Origin: Terriglobia bacterium
Lineage (GTDB): Bacteria > Acidobacteriota > Terriglobia > UBA7540
Length of the DNA stretch: 9,609 nucleotides
Direction: 5' to 3'
Assembly (NCBI GenBank): GCA_020072905.1
Contig: JAIQGB010000135.1
Span: 1 to 9,609 of the forward strand
The translations under genes and the position numbers were made by a program. Below are positions 1 through 5,167 of the stretch, piece by piece; position 1 is the stretch's first letter; each line of letters begins with the position of its first letter. The notes below the pieces were generated by a model. It saw only the letters and a list, made by a program, of their open reading frames with translations. It was not told the DNA's origin and made no database searches.

Positions 1-137
1 GCTTCCGCGACAAATCGAACATACGCCGGTTCATTGCGCTTCCCGCGATGAGGTACCGGCGTTAGATACGGTGAATCCGTTTCGACAAACATATTTTCCA
101 ACGGCACTTCACGCACCACGTCGCGAAGACTGTCTCC
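1..137 (-). other. Fragment of a TatD-family metal-dependent hydrolase C-terminus fused in frame to lptD
   Basis: Read on the minus strand, the last 45 or so codons encode SLRDVVREVPLENMFVETDS, then PYLTPVPHRGKRNEPAYV and RFVAE. The ETD-S-PYL stretch followed by RGKRNEP is the hallmark C-terminal motif of TatD-type deoxyribonucleases, whose Asp in ETD is a metal ligand. Nothing like it belongs in an LptD barrel. GC by hand count is about 54%, against 60-67% in sampled stretches of the rest of the window. The joint falls next to an alternating CG run (140-149), a plausible microhomology for a misjoin. The fragment lacks the N-terminal HxH metal site, so it cannot be a functional nuclease. Confidence 0.85.
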
Positions 138-1712
138 GTCGCGCGCGCGGACCAACCGGTACCGAATGTCCGGCTCCATGACATGCTTGAACCGATGACC
201 CCAGTGCGGGCGGGAGAAAACCTTTTCGAAGGACGGGGGGCGCAGGTCCACCGAGAAATCACCCAGCAGCCGGTTCAGGGGCTGGTCGGGAGCGCGCAGG
301 CTGGTGCCGTAGTGCGTGGCGCGCAGCCCCAGGGAAGGCGTCACATGAAACCCCAGGAAGGGCTTGGTGCGGAGAGTGACCTCGGGATGGAAATCCAGCC
401 GCTCCGAAAGCTGCGGCGTGATGAAGGCCGGCTCCGTCCGCCCCACACCGGTCGCCGAGAAATCGAAGGCGAAGTAGAACGGCGTGTTCCCGACTTGCCG
501 GTCCATCCCGGAAAATGAGGCGCTGGGCGTCTGCCGGATGATGACGGAGTTCCCCGGCACACGCTGCGCGGACAGGAAGTTTTGGTAGCGCGAGGCGAAG
601 AAGTCCAGGCTGTAGGCGCCGAAGTTCTTGGTCGCAAATCCTCTCTGATGGACTTCCGAGGTGACGGCCTGCGCGAAGTTGTCGGTAAACGTCAAGCGAT
701 AAGCGAGCGAGGTGATGTAGTCCACATCCACCACCCCACGAAACCCCTTCCCCAAGTCCTTCGCCTGACCAATCACGCGCAGGCTCTGGCCCGGCGCCCG
801 GGACTGGCGGAGGGGGCCGCTGCCCTTGTCGTTCACGCCGGAGTATTCCACCAGCACCTCGGTCGTGGCGCTCGGGCGCGCCCGGAAGCGCCCGTTACGT
901 GCCACACCGCGGATGCTGTAGTTCTCAAGACCCACCAGGAGATCGGCGCTGGGGTTGATGGCCCAGAAGAAGCCTCCGCCAATGATGAAACCTTTCTGCG
1001 AGGAATTGCCGATATGCGGGAGGAGGAAGCCGGTCTGCCGCGGGTGGCGGGCGATGGAATTCACAGTGACGGGCGAATAGAAGATGGGAATGCGCAACAG
1101 GCGGAAAAGAGAGTTGTGCGTTACGACCTTGTCCCCGACCTCCACCCGCGCCCGACGCGCGGAAATCGACCACCCCGTCTCTTCGCAATCGCAGGTCGAC
1201 ACGTGCGCGTGGAAGGCAATGTAGGTCGACGCGCTTTGCCGCTCCAAGCGACGGGCGCGCACGTAAAAGGGATTCTCGGTCACGAGCATTCGAGGACGGG
1301 GAGTGATTTTGGCCCGCAGTGTCCCTCGACCGTTCGAGAACCAGCCCATGCCCGTCTGCACATTGTAGAAGGCCTCATCGGCTTCGAGCCGGCTCCCGGA
1401 ATCCGCAAAGGTAACGTTGCCGCGGGCCTGCACGTTCCCGTTGGACTCGTCGAAGCTCGCCTCGTCGGCGGTGAGCTTCATGTCCTGGAAGGTCACCTCA
1501 ACGTGCCCGCGAAGGTGATAGACGTTCCTGTCCTTTTCCTGGGAATCGGCGCGGATGTTCACCGTGGTCTGCCGATCCTGCAACTCAAGCGGGACCCCCG
1601 GTTGCTGCCCGCAGAGTCTCGACGCAGCGCCTGCCTGGAGCACCGCCAGAACTGCCAGCATCGCCCACCGGACGCGCGCCTGAAACGGAAGCCTGACGGA
1701 AAAGTGAGCCAT
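1..1712 (-). CDS. lptD: LPS-assembly protein LptD, N-terminal part, running in frame into a TatD-like tail (chimeric, open at left edge)
   Basis: LptD is the outer-membrane beta-barrel that, with the lipoprotein LptE, inserts LPS into the outer leaflet. Translation from the ATG at 1712 gives a basic, hydrophobic signal peptide (about residues 1-35), then an OstA/LptA-like periplasmic domain (about 45-150, with the repeated pattern NVYHLRGHVEV and NVQARGNVTF). A cysteine-bearing stretch STCDCEETGW follows, and then the start of the barrel with the family-typical IPIFYSPV and RQTGFLLPHIG. Barrel-like sequence continues to HRFKHVMEPDIRYRLVRARD near position 138. The LptD-like part is about 525 residues, whereas the family usually has 700-900, so the C-terminal barrel strands are missing. 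The remaining 137 bases encode a TatD C-terminus in the same frame (listed separately). A good -10 box lies just upstream. LptD identity is certain; the joined C-terminus is probably an assembly artefact. Confidence 0.9.
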   Translation of the reverse strand, partial: MAHFSVRLPFQARVRWAMLAVLAVLQAGAASRLCGQQPGVPLELQDRQTTVNIRADSQEKDRNVYHLRGHVEVTFQDMKLTADEASFDESNGNVQARGNVTFADSGSRLEADEAFYNVQTGMGWFSNGRGTLRAKITPRPRMLVTENPFYVRARRLERQSASTYIAFHAHVSTCDCEETGWSISARRARVEVGDKVVTHNSLFRLLRIPIFYSPVTVNSIARHPRQTGFLLPHIGNSSQKGFIIGGGFFWAINPSADLLVGLENYSIRGVARNGRFRARPSATTEVLVEYSGVNDKGSGPLRQSRAPGQSLRVIGQAKDLGKGFRGVVDVDYITSLAYRLTFTDNFAQAVTSEVHQRGFATKNFGAYSLDFFASRYQNFLSAQRVPGNSVIIRQTPSASFSGMDRQVGNTPFYFAFDFSATGVGRTEPAFITPQLSERLDFHPEVTLRTKPFLGFHVTPSLGLRATHYGTSLRAPDQPLNRLLGDFSVDLRPPSFEKVFSRPHWGHRFKHVMEPDIRYRLVRARDGDSLRDVVREVPLENMFVETDSPYLTPVPHRGKRNEPAYVRFVAE

Positions 1713-1731
1713 GGGAACGCAGAAGCTGTCC

Positions 1732-1737
1732 ATTTTA
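1732..1737 (-). promoter_or_regulatory. Candidate -10 box for lptD
   Basis: On the minus strand this reads TAAAAT, five of six matches to the sigma-70 -10 consensus, 20 bases upstream of the lptD ATG. This implies a very short leader. No good -35 element is visible at 16-18 bases upstream, so this is a moderate call. Confidence 0.35.
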
Positions 1738-1748
1738 CTCGAAAGCGC

Positions 1749-1777
1749 TTGGTTCCACCGTACGGTTTTGCTAAGAT
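1749..1777 (+). promoter_or_regulatory. Sigma-70-type promoter for the RDD gene, divergent from lptD
   Basis: TTGGTT (1749-1754) and TAAGAT (1772-1777) are separated by exactly 17 bases, and a TG dinucleotide at 1769-1770 gives an extended -10. Transcription would start near 1784, leaving a leader of about 40 bases before the GTG at 1823. A perfect 10-bp palindrome, ACCGTACGGT (1757-1766), lies in the spacer. Confidence 0.5.
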
Positions 1778-1822
1778 GCCAGAAGTGGTCTAGAACGCTG
1801 CCTGGAGGTTTTTGGCGCCCCG

Positions 1823-2980
1823 GTGAAGTGCTCCAAGTGCGGGTTTGTCAGCTATCCCGGTCTTACCCACTGCAAGAAGTGCGGTCACTCCTTTTCTCCC
1901 CCAAAACCGCGAGGGGAAGCAGGCAAGGACCCGAGTCCGCCGCCACTCTCGGCTGGGCTGCCAGCGGAGAGTTCTCCTCCCGCCGGGGAAGAAAACCCTT
2001 CGGCTCCTGGTCTTCCACCCGCGATTCCGCCAGTGCTCACGGCGCCCGAGCCCGTGGGGTGGGAGGAAACTGCCGAGGCCGGGCTTGGCCCGTCCATCCC
2101 GGGCCCCGAACCGCCCCCCTCTGAACCTGTCCGCCCCTGGCGCGAAGAGCTCAGCGAACGCGTCGAGGACTTCCGGCGGCGGCGGGAGCGTTTGAAGGGA
2201 AGCTTCGATCACAGCCTGAGCCTCGAATTCGACTTCCCTCATGCGCCCGGCGACGAGCCCAATGCCCCACTCGACTCCGAGCCAGCTGATCCCGAAGAGA
2301 GTGAAACCGAGTGGGACTTTGAGCTCGACCACCCGTCGGCGCTGGAGGGTCCGTCCTCGCGGCTGGACTCGCTGACGCTCGACCGCCCTGCGGAAGGGCC
2401 TGGAATCCTCCAGGAAACAGAATCCGAGACTGTGGAGGCTAGGCCATTACCCGCCCCACAGCCGCCGGTGGAGATCGTTCTTGACTCCTCGTTGACCAGT
2501 GATGAAAGCGACCGAGAAGCCGTTCCGATGACGCTCCCTCTGGCGCCCATGGGGAGGCGGTTCCTCGGCGGGCTCATCGACGCGCTGGTCCTGCTAGTTT
2601 CGGCAGGCCTTTTCGCCTTGATCTATTGGCGCGCCGGCGGCCGGCTTACGCCTAATCCCTTAAACTTGGCCGTGGTGGGGCTTATCGGAGTGTTCATCTC
2701 CCTGGCCTACTTCGGCATGTTCACGGCCTTGACATCCACGACGCCGGGGCTGCTCTGGGTGGGCATCGAAGTGAGGAATTTGCAGGGAAACCCTCCCACC
2801 GCCCGCCAGGCCTTCTGGCGCGCTTTCGGATATACGGTCTCAACGAGCGCCCTGCTGCTGGGTTTCGTTTGGGCGTTGGTCGACAGCGAGGGTCTCACTT
2901 GGCACGATCGCATGTCGGATACGTATCTGACCAGCGTCGAGGGGATGGAGGCTAGTCCGCAGTCGACAGTCGACAGTTAG
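1823..2980 (+). CDS. Zinc-ribbon, proline/acidic linker and RDD-domain membrane protein
   Basis: The 385-residue product has three parts. Residues 3-20 form a zinc ribbon with two CxxC pairs (C3, C6, C17, C20). Residues about 25-235 are a proline-, glutamate- and serine-rich stretch, probably disordered. From about 243 to 372 there is an RDD-family transmembrane domain, beginning GRRFLGGLIDALV, with hydrophobic segments near 249-268, 279-305 and 340-358, and ending in the typical LTWHDRMSDTYL. RDD proteins are inner-membrane proteins of mostly unknown function; some have been linked to ion transport. The GTG start is chosen because the zinc ribbon starts right at it and GGAGG lies at 1804-1808, although the 14-base spacing is long. 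The last residues, PQSTVDS, are encoded by a heptad repeat that runs into the gene end. It is divergent from lptD and has its own promoter. Confidence 0.85.
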   Translation: MKCSKCGFVSYPGLTHCKKCGHSFSPPKPRGEAGKDPSPPPLSAGLPAESSPPAGEENPSAPGLPPAIPPVLTAPEPVGWEETAEAGLGPSIPGPEPPPSEPVRPWREELSERVEDFRRRRERLKGSFDHSLSLEFDFPHAPGDEPNAPLDSEPADPEESETEWDFELDHPSALEGPSSRLDSLTLDRPAEGPGILQETESETVEARPLPAPQPPVEIVLDSSLTSDESDREAVPMTLPLAPMGRRFLGGLIDALVLLVSAGLFALIYWRAGGRLTPNPLNLAVVGLIGVFISLAYFGMFTALTSTTPGLLWVGIEVRNLQGNPPTARQAFWRAFGYTVSTSALLLGFVWALVDSEGLTWHDRMSDTYLTSVEGMEASPQSTVDS

Positions 2981-3050
2981 CAGTTCAGGTTCGAGTAAGA
3001 AACCCTGTTGCCGCTCGACTGCCAACGATCGACTGTCAACTGTTGACTGC
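2959..3050. repeat. Heptad-periodic inverted repeat overlapping the 3' end of the RDD gene
   Basis: The left arm has four 7-base units (AGTCGAC, AGTCGAC, AGTTAGC, AGTTCAG; 2961-2988). The right arm has TCGACTG at 3015-3021 and 3029-3035, then TCAACTG (3036-3042) and TTGACTG (3043-3049). The right-arm units are the reverse complement type of the left-arm units. Bases 2960-2977 pair with 3032-3049 at 16 of 18 positions, plus one G-U, with a loop of about 54 bases. No T tract follows, so it is not a classic terminator, though it could slow or end transcription. Confidence 0.7.
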
Positions 3051-3058
3051 TTCAAGCC

Positions 3059-3226
3059 ATGGGCAAAGGCCGCTTCCTCAATCAGAAACTCGGCAAACGG
3101 ATGAGCCGCAAGTTCGACCTGCTCAAATCCCAGCTTGCCGGCCAGCGCCCGGGCCATCCCGCTAAATCCGACGACGTCCGCCTGCCTAAGAAAGGCGCTT
3201 CCCGAGAAGGAAAACCGGGAGCCTGA
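3059..3226 (+). CDS. Possible small basic protein of 55 residues
   Basis: An ATG frame encodes a Lys/Arg-rich peptide that starts MGKGRFLNQKLGKRMSRKFD and ends SREGKPGA. It has no cysteine, signal peptide or membrane segment. Third codon positions are mostly G or C and the codons are the common ones of the neighbouring genes (CTC, CTG, GAC, GTC, GGC), which favours real coding. Against it, no Shine-Dalgarno sequence precedes the ATG and the start sits 9 bases after the inverted repeat. I do not recognise the family. It could be a nucleic-acid-binding small protein, a remnant of a longer gene, or chance. It would be transcribed with the RDD gene if the repeat does not stop transcription. Confidence 0.4.
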   Translation: MGKGRFLNQKLGKRMSRKFDLLKSQLAGQRPGHPAKSDDVRLPKKGASREGKPGA

Positions 3227-3276
3227 GGGCCCGCAAACCGGCCCCCAACTTGCATTTTCGGGGGGCGGAGCAAAGC

Positions 3277-3285
3277 TGGTATATT
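3277..3285 (+). promoter_or_regulatory. Extended -10 promoter for the 122-residue secreted protein
   Basis: TGGTATATT gives an extended -10 (TG, one base, TATATT at 3280-3285). The upstream -35 is weak: TTGCAT at 3250-3255 is too far away, with a 24-base spacer. Transcription would start near 3292, about 48 bases before the ATG at 3340. Confidence 0.4.
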
Positions 3286-3339
3286 ACTTGAAGCACATGA
3301 AACGCCAGCAAAAACGATGAGCTTACCAAGGAGGACTCC

Positions 3340-3708
3340 ATGCGCCTATCACGGGTTGTCTGTTTTGTGTTTCTTTTCGGCTTCCTGACCTCGCTTGCGT
3401 TTGCCGCCGACATCACGGGAAAGTGGGCGAGCAAGTCCGATCAGGGCCCGCAGTGGGTTTTCAACTTCAAATCCGAGGGCAGCAAACTAACCGGCACGAT
3501 GGTGGGCAGCGACGGCAAAGAGCGTCCCATCAACGACGGGAAGCTGGAGAGCGACGCCCTCTCTTTCACGGTGGATTCCGAGTGGCAGGGCGAGGCGATC
3601 AAGCTGGTGATGAAGGGAAAGGTCTCCGGAGAAGAAATCGAGCTTCGCGTCGATACCGACGATGGGGCTTGGGGCACGGACCTCGTTCTCAAGCGGTCGT
3701 CATCTTGA
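3340..3708 (+). CDS. Secreted small beta-rich protein of unknown function
   Basis: The 122-residue product has a clear Sec signal peptide (RVVCFVFLFGFLTSLAFA, cleaved about after residue 22, before ADITGKW). The mature part of about 100 residues alternates short beta strands with turns: TGKW, FNFKSEGSKLTGTMVG, INDGKLESDALSFTV, IKLVMKGKVSGEEIELRV. This up-and-down pattern resembles a lipocalin-like mini-barrel found in many secreted acidobacterial and planctomycete proteins. Resemblance is by eye and no ligand is known. It has a strong ribosome binding site, AAGGAGGA, just before the ATG, and its own likely promoter. Good translation signals and a signal peptide suggest an abundant periplasmic or exported protein. 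Start and reading frame are secure; function is not. Confidence 0.8.
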   Translation: MRLSRVVCFVFLFGFLTSLAFAADITGKWASKSDQGPQWVFNFKSEGSKLTGTMVGSDGKERPINDGKLESDALSFTVDSEWQGEAIKLVMKGKVSGEEIELRVDTDDGAWGTDLVLKRSSS

Positions 3709-3716
3709 CGATCTCG

Positions 3717-3744
3717 CGCGGGGGCCGCACCGGTGCCCGTCGCG
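3717..3744 (+). terminator. GC-rich hairpin after the secreted-protein gene
   Basis: CGCG (3717-3720) pairs with CGCG (3741-3744) and GGGC (3722-3725) with GCCC (3735-3738), separated by a small internal loop, with the inner GCACCGGTGC palindrome in the loop region. It begins 9 bases after the stop codon. There is no U tract, so it is at best a weak or Rho-aided terminator. Confidence 0.35.
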
Positions 3745-3892
3745 GGGCTGCTACCAACCGCTCCCCAGCCGTTGAGGCTGCAACTGCTACGGCGGACGAG
3801 ACCGAACACCTCAGGCAGCCTGGGCGCGCTGCAAGCATCTAACCCCTGAGACACTTTGCCCCGTTGCGGTCATGGTTGTGGCGGGCAAGGCG

Positions 3893-3901
3893 TGATAGAA
3901 T
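3893..3901 (+). promoter_or_regulatory. Extended -10 promoter for the S41-yibQ unit
   Basis: TGATAGAAT is an extended -10 (TG, one base, TAGAAT at 3896-3901). The -35 is poor; TTGTGG at 3876-3881 has only a 14-base spacer. Transcription would begin near 3908, giving a leader of about 42 bases that contains a 15-base dyad and the AGGAG at 3934-3938. Confidence 0.4.
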
Positions 3902-3917
3902 GCATAGGTTGAGGGAA

Positions 3918-3932
3918 TCAGCCCAGGGCTGA
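3918..3932. repeat. Perfect 7-bp dyad between promoter and ribosome binding site
   Basis: TCAGCCC, one central A, then GGGCTGA. The dyad lies between the likely transcription start and the AGGAG at 3934-3938. It could be a repressor operator, or as RNA a 5-bp hairpin next to the ribosome binding site. Confidence 0.5.
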
Positions 3933-3949
3933 GAGGAGTCGCTTTACCA

Positions 3950-5164
3950 ATGAGCAATCGCGTTCGGGCGCTATTGATCACGACCTCCTGCGTCGTGATT
4001 TTCTACGTTGTGCTGGGCGGGTTGCTTGGCAAGAACGACACGACGGGCGAGAAGACTTACCGGAACCTCGGCGTCTACAGCGAAGTCCTCTCCCGCATCA
4101 AGAGCGACTACGTCACCGAGCCGGACCTGAAAAAGGTGACGGGGGGCGCCATTCGCGGGCTGCTCGAAGCGCTCGATCCCTATAGCACGTACTTCACCCC
4201 ACAGGAATACCAGGAATACTTGAAGAGGCCGGACGCGGGCCCCGCCAGCGTGGGTATTTTCCTCGCCAAGCGGCTCGGTTTCGCCACGGTCGTTTCCGTG
4301 CTCCCCGGGAGTCCGGCGGAGAAGGCGGGAGTGAAACCCGGCGACCTCATCGACCGCGTGGAGAATTCCCCCACGCGAGAGCTCTCCGTCATTCAGATCC
4401 AGCGACTGCTGAACGGCTCTGCGGGAAGCACGGTGGCCGTGACGCTGGTTCACGAGGCGCGCGGCGACCCACAGAAGGTGGAGATCACCCGCGCCGTGTT
4501 GAACGATCCGCCCGTCGTCTCCAAGATGGTCGAGGAAGGCGTGGGTTACATTCGCGTGGCGAGCTTCAACAAGGGGAAAGCCGCCGAGATTGCCGCAAAG
4601 GTTAAGGAGCTCACCGCTGCGGGCGCCGAGAAGATTGTCCTCGACCTGAGAAATTGCGCCGGCGGCGAAACCGAAGAGGCGGTCGAAACCGCCAGCCTCT
4701 TCCTCGAAAAAGGCCTGGTCGGCTACCTCCAGGGACAGCGCTACCCACGGCAGGATCTAAACGCCAAACCACCTTCGCATGTGTGCCCTCTACCTCTAGC
4801 CGTAATGATTAATCAGTCCACCGCCGGGCCGAGCGAACTGGTGGCTTCGGCTGTGGAGGGCAACAAGCGCGGCGAAGTCGTGGGAGTGCGCAGCTTCGGC
4901 GTGGGTGTTTACCAGAAAATGATTACCATGGACGATGGCTCGGCCTTGCTGCTCTCCGTGGCCAAGTACTACGGTCCGGACGGAAAATCCATCCAGGACA
5001 ACGGCGTTACGCCCAGCGTCGTCGAAACACCGGCCGAAGATTCGGCGAGCGCCGACGACGAGGACAACGAAACAACCGAGCCTGAGCATTTTGGCGACAA
5101 GGACGACCAGCAGCTCCACAAGGCCATCGAAATCCTGAAGCCGAAATCCCCGAAAGCCGCCTGA
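3950..5164 (+). CDS. S41 (C-terminal processing protease) homologue without catalytic Ser and Lys; PDZ pseudoprotease
   Basis: The 404-residue protein has an N-terminal membrane anchor (about 7-28), the S41 helical lead-in with LLEALDPYSTYFTPQEY (71-87), a PDZ domain (about 98-183, with VLPGSPAEKAGVKPGDLI), the S41 fold (about 190-355, oxyanion strand VLDLRNCAGG at 230-239), and an acidic tail from about 360. In active family members the nucleophile lies in a TASASE or SASASE motif and the general-base Lys 25 residues later in FGKG. Here these read TAGPSE and FGVG: Gly293 (GGG, 4826-4828) and Val318 (GTG, 4901-4903), exactly 25 apart. The Gln four residues on (322) is kept. The frame is intact, so this looks like a maintained non-catalytic scaffold rather than a decayed gene. 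It overlaps the neighbourhood role of yibQ, three bases downstream. Confidence 0.9.
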   Translation: MSNRVRALLITTSCVVIFYVVLGGLLGKNDTTGEKTYRNLGVYSEVLSRIKSDYVTEPDLKKVTGGAIRGLLEALDPYSTYFTPQEYQEYLKRPDAGPASVGIFLAKRLGFATVVSVLPGSPAEKAGVKPGDLIDRVENSPTRELSVIQIQRLLNGSAGSTVAVTLVHEARGDPQKVEITRAVLNDPPVVSKMVEEGVGYIRVASFNKGKAAEIAAKVKELTAAGAEKIVLDLRNCAGGETEEAVETASLFLEKGLVGYLQGQRYPRQDLNAKPPSHVCPLPLAVMINQSTAGPSELVASAVEGNKRGEVVGVRSFGVGVYQKMITMDDGSALLLSVAKYYGPDGKSIQDNGVTPSVVETPAEDSASADDEDNETTEPEHFGDKDDQQLHKAIEILKPKSPKAA

Positions 5165-5167
5165 GCG

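Larger units (their letters stand above)
3709..3949. other. Intergenic region with several small hairpins; no gene seen
   Basis: The 241 bases hold the hairpin at 3717-3744, a second one (CAGCC at 3766-3770 with GGCTG at 3776-3780), a GCAGC/GCTGC pair around 3815-3835, and the promoter and leader of the S41 gene. Short open frames here show no recognisable protein, and no tRNA or known structured RNA was recognised on either strand. Confidence 0.5.

Noticed and set aside
1561..1620. Lipobox-like LCG near the LptD N-terminus
   Set aside because: The residues before Cys are SRL, which does not fit a lipobox, and LptD is a barrel protein with an ordinary signal peptide.
582..1793. Long plus-strand open frame of 403 codons
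   Set aside because: It is antisense to lptD. The minus-strand frame has a signal peptide and clear LptD motifs through the whole stretch, while this frame has no recognisable domain and an odd His/Arg/Val-rich composition typical of the complement of a GC-rich gene.
3709..3949. Possible tRNA or known structured RNA in the hairpin-rich gap
   Set aside because: No cloverleaf, T-loop motif or CCA end was found on either strand, and no resemblance to tmRNA, RNase P, 6S or SRP RNA was seen.
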